The notes under the pieces are model-generated. The model was given only the letters and a program-made list of their open reading frames with translations, had not been told where the DNA came from and ran no database searches. The position numbers and the translations under genes are program-made. Positions 8,596-18,002 of a DNA stretch of 38,684 bases are shown one piece after another. The DNA comes from Minisyncoccota bacterium (GTDB lineage Bacteria > Patescibacteriota > Minisyncoccia > Phycocordibacterales > JACOZG01): assembly GCA_020057185.1 (NCBI GenBank), contig JAGVGK010000007.1, positions 1 through 38,684 of the forward strand, in the 5' to 3' direction. Every line of letters begins with the position of its first letter. Position 1 is the stretch's first letter.

Positions 8596-10788
8596 TTATT
8601 GTCTGGATTCAATTATTTTATTAGCCACGGCTTGCGGCACGGCGAGATAACTGTCGAATTCCATCGTGAAGGTGCCCCGTCCTTCGGTCATCGAGCGGAG
8701 TTGGGTAACATAACCAAACATCTCGGCCAGCGGGACTTTGGCGCGGACGACCTTGAGGTGTCCGCGATCTTCCATATTTTCAATCTGCCCCCGTCGACCG
8801 GAGAGATTGCCGGTGATGTCGCCCATCCACTTCTCGGGCACCACCACTTCTACCTTCATCACCGGTTCAAGAATCACCGGCCCGGCGCGCTTGGCCGCGT
8901 CTTGGAGAGCCATCGAGCCGGCGAGTTTGAACGCGAGCTCCGACGAATCCACTTCGTGATAAGAACCATAAAAAAGTTCGCACGAAAGATTGACGATCTG
9001 GTAACCCGCCAGAATCCCGCGATCGAGACCTTCGCGCACCCCCTTTTCCACCGCCGGAATATATTCTTGCGGAATCACTCCGCCCTTAATGCTATTAATA
9101 AATTCGAAATCCGCTTCGCGCGTGACATTTTTCGGTAACTTTTTCTTCTCTGAACCCTCGGGCAATGGCGCCATCGGTTTAACCCGTAACTTAACATGTC
9201 CATATTGTCCCTTCCCACCGGACTGCTTGATGTACTTGTGTTCGGCTTCGGCTTCTTTGGTAATCGTTTCGCGATAAGCCACTTGCGGTTGACCGACATT
9301 CGCCCCGACACTAAACTCCCGCTTCATCCGATCGACAATAATCTCAAGATGAAGCTCGCCCATACCGGAAATAATTGTCTCGGCCGTCTCGGGATCGGAT
9401 TTAATTCGAAAAGTTGGGTCTTCGTCAGACAATTTTTTCAGCGCCATCCCCATTTTTTCCTGATCCGCCTTCGTCTTCGGTTCAATTCGCAAAGAGACCA
9501 CCGGCTCGGGGAAAATAATCCGCTCAAGAATAATCGGATTTTTCTCATCACAGAGCGTGTCCGAAGTGGTTGTATCTTTCAACCCGACCAGCGCGGCAAT
9601 TTCACCGGCGTAAACTTTCTTTACTTCCTCGCGTTGATTAGCGTGCATCCGCAGAATCCGACCAACTCGTTCGCGTTCATTCTTGGTCGCGTTATAAATA
9701 TAAGAACCCGCTTCGAGCGTGCCCGAATAAACGCGGAAGTAAGTGAGTTGACCGACATACGGATCAGTTTGCAATTTGAAAGCGAGCGCGGCGAAAGGCG
9801 CATCGTCGGCTGGCGGGCGCGTGATCTCGTCACCGGTGGCTGGATCAATGCCTTTGACTGGCGGGATGTCGAGTGGCGACGGCAAATAATCCACCACGGC
9901 ATCGAGCACTAATTGCACGCCTTTATTCCGCAACGCTGAACCGCAGAAAACCGGCACAATCGTCCCGGCGATCACCGCCCGCCGCAGAATCACTTTCAGT
10001 CGTTCTACCGGCACGGTCTTCCCCTCCAGATATTCATTCATCGCCAGGTCATCTTCACCGACAATCTTCTCCACCAACTCGTGATGATATTTCTCGGCGG
10101 TCGCTTGGAGTGCCTCCGGAATTGGCACCACCTTCACCTCTTTTCCCAACTCGCCCTCGAAGTGATAGCCGGTCATCGTTAGCAAATCAATCACGCCGAT
10201 ATGGTTCGATTCTTCGCCAATCGGTATTTGGAGACGCACCGCTTTTTTCGTCAGTCGTTCTAAAATTGTTTTATAGCAGAATTCAAAACTTGCCCCGATC
10301 CGATCCATTTTATTAATAAAACAAATTCGCGGGACATGATATTTATCAGCTTGGCGCCAAACCGTTTCGGACTGCGGTTCCACACCGGCGACACCGTCGA
10401 AAACGACGACCCCACCATCGAGCACCTTCAGCGAGCGTTCCACTTCTACCGTGAAGTCCACGTGACCGGGTGTGTCAATAATGTTGATGCGCACCCCCTT
10501 GGACAACAAGGACTTACCTTGAGAATCTGAATCTAAAGGTGAGTCCTTGCTGGCATGAGCATAAGTGGGAATCCAAAAAGCCGTCGTCGCGGCGGCGGTA
10601 ATCGTAATCCCGCGCTCGCGTTCTTGTTCCATCCAGTCCATCGTCGCTTCGCCCTCATGCACCTCACCGATTTTATGCGAGACGCCAGTGTAATAGAGCA
10701 CGCGTTCACTCACCGTCGTCTTGCCCGCATCAATGTGAGCAATAATGCCGATGTTTCGAACCCGATTAAGCGGATAGTCGCGATCCAT
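8596..10788 (-). CDS. fusA: Elongation factor G
   Basis: [27 protein letters not shown]... 730 aa, full-length EF-G with an extra loop before [13 protein letters not shown]. Confidence 0.98.
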   Translation of the reverse strand: MDRDYPLNRVRNIGIIAHIDAGKTTVSERVLYYTGVSHKIGEVHEGEATMDWMEQERERGITITAAATTAFWIPTYAHASKDSPLDSDSQGKSLLSKGVRINIIDTPGHVDFTVEVERSLKVLDGGVVVFDGVAGVEPQSETVWRQADKYHVPRICFINKMDRIGASFEFCYKTILERLTKKAVRLQIPIGEESNHIGVIDLLTMTGYHFEGELGKEVKVVPIPEALQATAEKYHHELVEKIVGEDDLAMNEYLEGKTVPVERLKVILRRAVIAGTIVPVFCGSALRNKGVQLVLDAVVDYLPSPLDIPPVKGIDPATGDEITRPPADDAPFAALAFKLQTDPYVGQLTYFRVYSGTLEAGSYIYNATKNERERVGRILRMHANQREEVKKVYAGEIAALVGLKDTTTSDTLCDEKNPIILERIIFPEPVVSLRIEPKTKADQEKMGMALKKLSDEDPTFRIKSDPETAETIISGMGELHLEIIVDRMKREFSVGANVGQPQVAYRETITKEAEAEHKYIKQSGGKGQYGHVKLRVKPMAPLPEGSEKKKLPKNVTREADFEFINSIKGGVIPQEYIPAVEKGVREGLDRGILAGYQIVNLSCELFYGSYHEVDSSELAFKLAGSMALQDAAKRAGPVILEPVMKVEVVVPEKWMGDITGNLSGRRGQIENMEDRGHLKVVRAKVPLAEMFGYVTQLRSMTEGRGTFTMEFDSYLAVPQAVANKIIESRQ
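10507..10549. repeat. Inverted repeat (14-bp arms, 1 mismatch) in frame inside fusA
   Basis: caaggacttacctt ... aaggtgagtccttg. Confidence 0.85.
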
Positions 10789-10797
10789 AAAAAAGAA

Positions 10798-11298
10798 CTA
10801 TCGAAGAGTTGGGATTGTCGGCCGAGTATTAGTCCGCGCGAAGTGAGCGAAGGCGCGGTTGGCTTCAGCCATCTTGTGTACATTCTCTTTCTTCTTCACC
10901 GCTTCACCATCGTTCTTGCTTGCCAAAATTAATTGATCGGCGAGACGGCGTGCCATCGGCGCCCCCTTCTTGGATCGCGCCGCTTCGAGCAACCAGCGGA
11001 GAGACAAAGCGAGACGGCGCTTGGGCGTGACTTCGTGCGGAATCTGATAGTTCGCTCCGCCGACTCGACGTGAGCGAAGCTCGGTGTGTGGTCCCGCATT
11101 CTTAAGCGCTTCTTCGAAAACTTCCAACGGCTCTTGTTTAGTTTCTTCCTTAATATGATCAAAAGCGTCATAGGCAATTTGCGTCGCCGTCGCCTTCTGA
11201 CCGCGGTGCATTAAATAATTAATCATCTTCCCAATCTTGAGCGATTGATATCGTTCATCGGGACCTGAAACTTGAGCGTTAGTTACTTTTCGTCTCAT
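10798..11298 (-). CDS. rpsG: 30S ribosomal protein uS7
   Basis: GKMINYLMHRGQKATATQIAYDAFDHI... VGGANYQIPHEVTPKRRLALSLRWLLEAARSK. Confidence 0.97.
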   Translation of the reverse strand: MRRKVTNAQVSGPDERYQSLKIGKMINYLMHRGQKATATQIAYDAFDHIKEETKQEPLEVFEEALKNAGPHTELRSRRVGGANYQIPHEVTPKRRLALSLRWLLEAARSKKGAPMARRLADQLILASKNDGEAVKKKENVHKMAEANRAFAHFARTNTRPTIPTLR

Positions 11299-11300
11299 GA

Positions 11301-11720
11301 TTATTTCGCCGCTTTCGGTCGCTTCATCCCGTAGAGTGACCGACTCTGACGTCGACTCTCCACGCCGGAGGCGTCCAACTTACCGCGGATAATATGATAA
11401 CGGACGCCGGGCAAATCTTTCACCCGACCACCACGCACGAGCACGACCGAGTGCTCCTGCAAATTGTGACCGATGCCGGGAATGTAGGCGGTCACTTCCA
11501 TCCCGTTCGTGAGCCGAACGCGGGCAATTTTCCGAATCGCCGAGTTCGGCTTCTTCGGCGTCGTCGTCTTAACCTGCACGCACACTCCCCGCTTGAAGGG
11601 CGACGGGTAGAAAATCGGCTGGTTCTTGAGCACATTGAAACCGCGCGCCATGGCGACCGAGCGCGTCTTCCGCCGTTGCTGTTGGCGTGACCGTTTAATT
11701 AATTGATTGATTGTCGGCAT
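11301..11720 (-). CDS. rpsL: 30S ribosomal protein uS12
   Basis: [14 protein letters not shown]... [70 protein letters not shown]. Confidence 0.98.
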   Translation of the reverse strand: MPTINQLIKRSRQQQRRKTRSVAMARGFNVLKNQPIFYPSPFKRGVCVQVKTTTPKKPNSAIRKIARVRLTNGMEVTAYIPGIGHNLQEHSVVLVRGGRVKDLPGVRYHIIRGKLDASGVESRRQSRSLYGMKRPKAAK

Positions 11721-11937
11721 GGTTTAAACATTTAAACACTTGAACCACCACTCTAATATATTAGCGCGAAGTCTGCAAGTGAGATAAATTTAATAAAGCA
11801 CACCGCCATTTTCCAAAAACAAAAACTCAACACCAATATATCCTAAAAGAACCACCAGATAAATAGACCTACACAAATTACTTGACCTACCATCGCATAT
11901 AAAATAGACATGGAACAAAGGGATTTTAAAAACATGC

Positions 11938-12111
11938 TCATATTTGATTTAATGCAGAACCAAGTCTATCTGACTTAACCCAATGGCGAGTGAATAGATC
12001 CACCAATCCTGTTGCCAAAACAGAAGATGGAATCCACAGATACGCTTGATTTAACAGAACCCCCGACAGTAGAGTAAGCCCTGATATTACTATTGCCGAA
12101 TTTATTCGCAT
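11938..12111 (-). CDS. Small hydrophobic hypothetical protein
   Basis: MRINSAIVISGLTLLSGVLLNQAYLWIPSSVLATGLVDLFTRHW; internal ATG chosen because the upstream part of the ORF lies in the REP-like repeat. Confidence 0.35.
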   Translation of the reverse strand: MRINSAIVISGLTLLSGVLLNQAYLWIPSSVLATGLVDLFTRHWVKSDRLGSALNQI

Positions 12112-12174
12112 GTAATTTCTTTTTGCATAACTCAAACATAACAAAAAAATAAATAATTGTCTAACCAAATCACG

Positions 12175-12205
12175 GGGAGGCAACGCCTCCCGCAATTAGC
12201 CATTA
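12175..12205. repeat. REP-like hairpin repeat, copy 1 (downstream of RAYT)
   Basis: gggaggcaacgcctcccgcaattagccatta; identical to 12887-12917. Confidence 0.9.
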
Positions 12206-12858
12206 TATTTCATCCAATCAACCACAAATTCTTCGAAATTAATATCGTTAGTAAAATAATCGGGGAAAGCGCTAGGATTTAGAATCGTTTTTTCTTGACG
12301 TTGGCGACCGAGGTAATCGTGATAACTTGAGTAAGTGTAATCGTCTAAAAAAGTTTTAGCAGTAGCAACATTTTGCACTATTTTATCAGGCCAACCGTCA
12401 GGATTAGAAATCTTAACTGGATTAAGATGAATATACGCGTAGAGATATTGTAAATACGGATCATTGTCGACATGGGTTGCTTGAAAAGGTCCCTCAAATA
12501 ATTTCCCCGTTCGTTTATGTTTCAAATTAAAATACGAAGAATAGCCAGTTAGAAGCTTCTGCATAAAAGTTGTGATTCCCCCTTCTTTCTTTTCTCTCAC
12601 TAACAAATGGAAATGGTTCGGCATCAAACAATAAGCCCCAATATCAACTAGAGTTTCCGAACGCTTCTGTTCCCAAACCTCACTAGACCATTGATGCAAA
12701 TCACTTAAATGGATTGGTCCAGAAGAATTGGCCGCATAAAGTAAACAGATAAATCTCTGGTAGTCGCTATCAGTGAGGAAAATTTTGCGCTTATCGTTTC
12801 CTCGACTGTATAAGTGATAAAACTCGTTGATTCCAAAAACAACTTTTCTTACCGACAT
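12196..12858 (-). mobile_element. REP-associated tyrosine transposase (RAYT, Y1/IS200-like)
   Basis: INEFYHLYSRGNDKRKIFLTDSDYQRF...YCLMPNHFHLLVREKKEGGITTFMQKLLTGYSSYFNLKHKRTGKLFEGPFQATHVDNDPYLQYLYAYIHLNPVK. Confidence 0.93.
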
Positions 12859-12886
12859 ATGTTTAATCTTATCACAAACAGTCTGC

Positions 12887-12917
12887 GGGAGGCAACGCCT
12901 CCCGCAATTAGCCATTA
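12887..12917. repeat. REP-like hairpin repeat, copy 2 (upstream of RAYT)
   Basis: gggaggcaacgcctcccgcaattagccatta; same orientation as copy 1. Confidence 0.9.
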
Positions 12918-13523
12918 AATCGGCAAACCAGTGCTAAGGTGGAAGAGGAAGGAGATGATGGGCAGGAGAAGCGGGGCGATGAGGGTGATGACGAGAAGGA
13001 CGAAGAAGAGTTGATAGCGGGTGAGCACTTCTTCGATCGCGCGGTAGCGGTAAGGGATGAGGGCAAACAAGATTTTCGAACCGTCGAGGGGCGGGATGGG
13101 AATGAGATTGAAAAGGGCGAGACCGAGATTGATAATCACAATCAACGCCGTGAGTTGGAAAAAAGCGATTGGCATCGCACCCATGGTTAGTCGAATGATG
13201 ATTGAAAAAATGCCGGCTAAGAAAAGATTAGAAACAGGTCCCGCCACCGCCACCATCGCCGGCCCCCAACGGCCGGCTTGTAAATTGTAGGGGTTATACG
13301 GTACCGGTTTCGCCCAGCCGAAAAGAATTGGCGAGTGGGTAATAAACAAAAGTAGGGGCAGAAAAACCGAACCCAGCGGATCAAGATGCGGTAGTGGATT
13401 GAGCGTCAAGCGACCAGCGAGCTTCGCCGTCGGATCGCCAAGCGCGTAAGCCGCCCAACCATGCGCCACTTCATGAACGACAACGGACAAGATCAGAACT
13501 AAAATAGTGAAAACGGTAGTCAT
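12915..13523 (-). CDS. Site-2 protease family (M50) membrane metalloprotease
   Basis: VVHEVAHGWAAYALGDPTAKLAGRLTLNPLPHLDPLGS (HExxH-type motif) and FNLIPIPPLDGSKI. Confidence 0.9.
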   Translation of the reverse strand: MTTVFTILVLILSVVVHEVAHGWAAYALGDPTAKLAGRLTLNPLPHLDPLGSVFLPLLLFITHSPILFGWAKPVPYNPYNLQAGRWGPAMVAVAGPVSNLFLAGIFSIIIRLTMGAMPIAFFQLTALIVIINLGLALFNLIPIPPLDGSKILFALIPYRYRAIEEVLTRYQLFFVLLVITLIAPLLLPIISFLFHLSTGLPI

Positions 13524-13569
13524 GATTGCTGTATTAGACGCTCTATGTTAGCATAATCTCACATCAATT

Positions 13570-13785
13570 ATGAAACAGTGTTATATCTGTGCCAAAGGGA
13601 GTCGGATGGCGGGCGGTTATTCCAATCGCGTCCGCGCCACCAAATTCAATCCGACCGGCATGGTGCGGAAATATCCTAATCTCCAATGGGCCCGCCTCGT
13701 CGGCGGGCAGGCCAGTTTACCAAGAGGTGGGCGGGTTAAACTTTGCACTCGTTGTCTTAAGAAAAGCCGGCATCTCATCGGGTAA
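13570..13785 (+). CDS. rpmB: 50S ribosomal protein bL28
   Basis: MKQCYICAKGSRMAGGYSNRVRATKFNPTGMVRKYPNLQWAR...RVKLCTRCLKKS. Confidence 0.88.
   Translation: MKQCYICAKGSRMAGGYSNRVRATKFNPTGMVRKYPNLQWARLVGGQASLPRGGRVKLCTRCLKKSRHLIG
13690..13708. repeat. GC-rich hairpin in frame inside rpmB
   Basis: gcccgcc tcgtc ggcgggc. Confidence 0.8.
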
Positions 13786-13790
13786 AATAA

Positions 13791-13838
13791 AACCCTGTCG
13801 GTCTGATCTGCACGGATCATAATATAACCAACAGGGTT
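13791..13838 (-). terminator. Putative intrinsic terminator for the HAD gene
   Basis: Arms aaccctgtcggt / accaacagggtt (11/12 pairing); on the minus strand followed by ttttatttta. Confidence 0.6.
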
Positions 13839-13859
13839 CTGGGTGTGTCTTGGAGGTGA

Positions 13860-14501
13860 TTACGCACGAGCTAGGCCAACTAACAACTTGCCGAGCGCGT
13901 GATGACTCGGCACACAATACTTCGCACCGGCTTTAGTTAGAACCCCCCTCATCATCGAGCTCTCATCGGTGTAGCCGATCGGCGTCACACCCGCTTCGTG
14001 AGCATGTTCCATATCCGATGGCATATCTCCGACATAGATAGCCTCCGCTGGACAAATACCCCAAAGGGAGCAAAAAGAGGAAATTGCTTCGGCTTTGTCC
14101 GGGGTTTCCCCAATCACCGCCTCGAAATGGCGTTGGATTCCTCCTTCCTCTAACTGTCTTTCAATTCTCGATTGATCGCCAGCACTAATTATAATAACCG
14201 GCAGTTTGGATTTTCGCCGAATCCGTTCGAGCATCGGCGGAACCGTCGAGAACATTTCGGCTTTGTCCGGCGCGTGGCGGAGAGTTTCTCTAATCACCTC
14301 CGAAGGAAAATCAAAACCGTAAGATTCAAACCATTGATCGCCCGGCAGACGAAAGGATTTGAGAAAGTTGGGAAAAGTGGGCGGATTTTTCACCCTGAAC
14401 GAATGATGTTCGGAACAAAGACCCCAAATCGCCTCATAGATAAGGCTAACACTATTAATTATCACGCCATCAAGATCGAATATCACTAACTTGGTCGGCA
14501 T
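13860..14501 (-). CDS. HAD-superfamily hydrolase (phosphoglycolate phosphatase-like)
   Basis: MPTKLVIFDLDGVIINSV...VIIISAGDQSRIERQLEEGGIQRHFEAVIG...AIYVGDMPSDMEHAHEAG; RBS-like aggaggtg upstream. Confidence 0.9.
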   Translation of the reverse strand: MPTKLVIFDLDGVIINSVSLIYEAIWGLCSEHHSFRVKNPPTFPNFLKSFRLPGDQWFESYGFDFPSEVIRETLRHAPDKAEMFSTVPPMLERIRRKSKLPVIIISAGDQSRIERQLEEGGIQRHFEAVIGETPDKAEAISSFCSLWGICPAEAIYVGDMPSDMEHAHEAGVTPIGYTDESSMMRGVLTKAGAKYCVPSHHALGKLLVGLARA

Positions 14502-14570
14502 ACGAACTCACCTCCTTGTAAAAGAACTGCTGATTTCAAAAAGAACACTCGTCGGAGTTTAGCATATTAT

Positions 14571-15428
14571 TCAGTTGTGAGTAAGGGTCGCGCCATCACT
14601 CTTAAAAACGATCGTGCCGGAAGCGTCGGTGCGAAAAATGGTCGCGCCAAGTTTGGCAAAAAGATCAAGGACTTCCTGGTGCGGGTGACCGTAGCGATTA
14701 TTTTTCCCGACGGAAATAATCGCGTACTCCGGCTTAACAATCGCCGTATATTCTGGCGCGGACGAAGTCCGCGAACCGTGGTGACCGGCTTTTAAAACAT
14801 CCGATTGAAGTTTTTCTCCATCGAGCGTGATTAAATATTTTTCAATTTTAATCGGCGAATCGCCCGTGAGGAGGAAAGACGACTCGCCGTAGACGAGTCG
14901 CGCCACAATCGAGGCGGTGTTCGTCTCCCAACCGGTCGGATCTTGATCGGGGAAAAGAATGTCGAGCGCCACATTATTATCGAGCCGGAGACGCATCCCC
15001 CGCCGGGCGAGTTCGTGCAAGCGTGTCCCGTCGTTTGCCCGCTTTTCGAATTCCTGATAAATATTTGTCTCCGATCCAACGCCGGGTTCGAGCACCGCGC
15101 CGACATTGAACCGATCAAGGACAAAAGGCAGACCGCCGATGTGATCAGCGTCGGAATGTGTCGCAATCACGACATCCAACGAGTGATCATAGAACGGCAT
15201 CACCGCGCCGAGCGCGCGAAGAATTTGCCGACCAGAACCGCCGTCAACGAGCACCTGATTGCCATTCGGCGCTTCAATATAAATCGCGTCGCCTTGACCA
15301 ACATCGAGAAAAGCCACTGTCAAAATCCCCTTCGGTGTCTCACTCCAGACCACATACCAAGTGAAGGCATTCGCCAAAAGCAGAACCACTGGCAAAACAA
15401 AGATAAAATGCTGGCGAATTTTAATCAT
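14571..15428 (-). CDS. ComEC-type metallo-beta-lactamase domain protein (separate ORF)
   Basis: ILTVAFLDVGQGDAIYIEAPNGNQVLVDGG...VIATHSDADHIGG...LLTGDSPIKIE. Confidence 0.9.
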   Translation of the reverse strand: MIKIRQHFIFVLPVVLLLANAFTWYVVWSETPKGILTVAFLDVGQGDAIYIEAPNGNQVLVDGGSGRQILRALGAVMPFYDHSLDVVIATHSDADHIGGLPFVLDRFNVGAVLEPGVGSETNIYQEFEKRANDGTRLHELARRGMRLRLDNNVALDILFPDQDPTGWETNTASIVARLVYGESSFLLTGDSPIKIEKYLITLDGEKLQSDVLKAGHHGSRTSSAPEYTAIVKPEYAIISVGKNNRYGHPHQEVLDLFAKLGATIFRTDASGTIVFKSDGATLTHN

Positions 15429-16924
15429 AATTTCAATTGCGTGCGGCGCCAAAGCCAAAAATAGCCGGTATAAATGAGGAGAACTAAAATAAATGGGAAA
15501 GTGCTAAGCGAGAGTCCAGCACCGGGAAGAGCGGTGGCCGTGGAAGCAACGGTCAGAATATAAGTGGCCAGAAGATAACCAAGTGGCGCGACAAGATAAG
15601 TTAAAGGTGAAAAAATTAAACCGGCTAAACCAATTATCGCCGTGAGGAGCATTGTGAATGGAACGAACGGCACAACCAAAATGTTAGTCACTAAAGCATA
15701 AATCGGCACTTGCCCCATCACCCAAAGAAGCCACGGCAAGACGGCGAGTTGGGCGGCAATGGTCGTCGTAATTGTACCACGAAGTCCGAGGGTCGCGGGA
15801 ACGAAATTGAACCACCGTTCGATCAGTGGCGCGCCATAAATCAAACCGGCTGTCGCGAGACAAGAGAGTTGGAAGCCGATGTCATTAACTAAAATTAAAG
15901 GATTGATAATCACCATCACGATCATCGCCGTGACCAGCGCGCGACCGGCGTCATAACTTCGGCCAGTCAAACGCGCGAGAATAACGATAATCGCCATCAC
16001 CGCGGCGCGGATCACTGACGCGCCCCCGCCAACCATTAACGCGAAAAAAATAATCGCGAGTACCGCCAAACTAAGTGCGAGCGTGCGCCGAAGGCGCAGA
16101 GCGGTAAAAAGCCAAGCGATGCCGACGCCGATAATTGTCAGATTGTAACCGGAGAGAACAACGAGATGGATTAGGCCGGCGCGCCGAAACCGTTCCTGCC
16201 AAACTTCTCCCAGCGAACGTTTGCCACCGACCACGAGACCACCTAAAAGCGACGCCTGTGGTTCGGGTAGTGCTTGACCGAGTTGATTTAGAAAGGCGGT
16301 TTTGAACGCGAAAAGTGATCCCACTAATTTTACGCCACGATTCTCATTTAAGAATTCAATTTGGGGTTGGTACATAATCGCGCCGATACCGCGAGCGTGG
16401 AGATAAGCTGGATAATCAAATATTCGTCCCGCCTTGCCGTCGGGCAGGCCCATATCAGTCTCGAAAGTTTTCGGTGCTTCCGGTTTTCCAATTACTCGCA
16501 ATCGATCACCATAATGATAAATTGGGAAAAGAGGAACGATAAGAAGTAACTGACCGTCGCTCCCGTCGGGGCGGAAAGTGAGCCGAGTGTCGCGATCGCG
16601 CTCGTCGGGTTCATCGGTCACTGTTCCCTCGGCAGAGACCATTTGTTTTTCTAAACTTGAATGTGGTAATCTCACTTCATACGATTGCTCGGTTAAACCG
16701 GTCGAGATAAAACCGAGGGTAAATGCGAGCAAGCCAGCGCTGATTGATAAAAATATTTTCCGGCGATTAGGCGAAACAACACTCCAGAGACCAAAGACGC
16801 CGGCGAGAAGAAGGGACAAATACCAAATCGAGCCTAAAATATTTCCGGCGAGCGAAGCGAGCAATACGCCGGCGAAAAAACCAAGGACGAGCGGGCGGAG
16901 AAGTGGCGCGAGAAAGTTATACAC
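15425..16924 (-). CDS. comEC: ComEC/Rec2 competence membrane domain protein
   Basis: Multi-TM protein with HLVVLSGYNLTIIG and GGGASVIRAAVMAIIVILARLTGRSYDAGRAL; ends with ATGA-type overlap with the MBL ORF. Confidence 0.88.
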   Translation of the reverse strand: MYNFLAPLLRPLVLGFFAGVLLASLAGNILGSIWYLSLLLAGVFGLWSVVSPNRRKIFLSISAGLLAFTLGFISTGLTEQSYEVRLPHSSLEKQMVSAEGTVTDEPDERDRDTRLTFRPDGSDGQLLLIVPLFPIYHYGDRLRVIGKPEAPKTFETDMGLPDGKAGRIFDYPAYLHARGIGAIMYQPQIEFLNENRGVKLVGSLFAFKTAFLNQLGQALPEPQASLLGGLVVGGKRSLGEVWQERFRRAGLIHLVVLSGYNLTIIGVGIAWLFTALRLRRTLALSLAVLAIIFFALMVGGGASVIRAAVMAIIVILARLTGRSYDAGRALVTAMIVMVIINPLILVNDIGFQLSCLATAGLIYGAPLIERWFNFVPATLGLRGTITTTIAAQLAVLPWLLWVMGQVPIYALVTNILVVPFVPFTMLLTAIIGLAGLIFSPLTYLVAPLGYLLATYILTVASTATALPGAGLSLSTFPFILVLLIYTGYFWLWRRTQLKL

Positions 16925-16964
16925 AGTGTTGTATTTTTAATAATCTTACCTATAATAAATCGGT

Positions 16965-17549
16965 ATGCAATTAGTCGCCTCAAAAATGTTTCTCACCAAA
17001 GGCGTCGGCGTCCATAAAGACAAGCTCGCTTCATTCGAGCTCGCGTTACGGGATGCGGGCGTAGAACATTGTAATCTCGTGCTCATCTCGAGTATCTTTC
17101 CTCCCGGCTGTAAAAAAATTAGCAAAGAAGAAGGCGTAAAATTACTGAAGCCCGGACAAATTGTTTTTTCGGCTTATGATCGCAATGCCACCAGCGAACC
17201 GAATCGCCTCATTGCCGCGTCGGTTGGGGTCGCTATCCCCGCCGACCCGACTCAACATGGCTATCTCTCGGAACATAATTCTTTCGGCGAGAGCGATCAA
17301 AAAGCTGGTGACTACGCTGAAGATCTCGCCGCTTCTATGCTCGCCACCACTTTAGGCATTGAGTTTGATCCCAATCAAGCCTGGGACGAACGAGAACAAC
17401 TTTATAAAATAAGTGGCAAAATTGTCCGCGCCACTAATGTGACGCAATCGGCGATCGGCAATAAAGACGGTTTTTGGACGACCGTCTTCGCCGCCGCCGT
17501 CTTCTGCGATTACACCTCGCTTACGACTAATAACGGAACTACAATTTAA
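16965..17549 (+). CDS. Pyruvoyl-dependent arginine decarboxylase
   Basis: [43 protein letters not shown]... GxxxSS region and [34 protein letters not shown]. Confidence 0.9.
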   Translation: MQLVASKMFLTKGVGVHKDKLASFELALRDAGVEHCNLVLISSIFPPGCKKISKEEGVKLLKPGQIVFSAYDRNATSEPNRLIAASVGVAIPADPTQHGYLSEHNSFGESDQKAGDYAEDLAASMLATTLGIEFDPNQAWDEREQLYKISGKIVRATNVTQSAIGNKDGFWTTVFAAAVFCDYTSLTTNNGTTI

Positions 17550-17995
17550 AACAGTGCCTGCTTCGGCTTCTTTTCCCCTTCATCCATGGCTTGGTTGGCG
17601 AGTTGGTCGGCGTGGTGATTCTGTTCGCGTGGGATGTGGGTGAAAATAAGGTGAGGAAAAGTAGCGACGCGGGCGTTCCAAATTTTCATAAAAAGAGGTT
17701 GCAGTGTTTTTTCTATAATCTGGTATTTGCCTGAAAGTTGTTTAGCCACTAGTTCACTATCGAGGCGAAACTCGATTGCGCTCGCTCCCGCTCGCGCCTT
17801 CCCCACCGCTTTTTTAATTATCTCAAGACCAAGAATCACCGCTTGATATTCGGCTTCGTTATTCGTCATCACCCCAAGCGCGCGATGAGCTTCGCGTAAA
17901 ACTTTTCCCAACCCGTCCGTCACTACCGCGCCGGCGCCAGCCGAACCTGGATTCCCCCGCGATCCCCCATCGGTATAAATAATAAACTTTTCCAT
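17546..17995 (-). CDS. Ribonuclease HI-like protein
   Basis: [22 protein letters not shown]...[20 protein letters not shown]...[17 protein letters not shown]...[17 protein letters not shown]. Confidence 0.92.
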   Translation of the reverse strand: MEKFIIYTDGGSRGNPGSAGAGAVVTDGLGKVLREAHRALGVMTNNEAEYQAVILGLEIIKKAVGKARAGASAIEFRLDSELVAKQLSGKYQIIEKTLQPLFMKIWNARVATFPHLIFTHIPREQNHHADQLANQAMDEGEKKPKQALF

Positions 17996-18002
17996 TTCCT
18001 AT

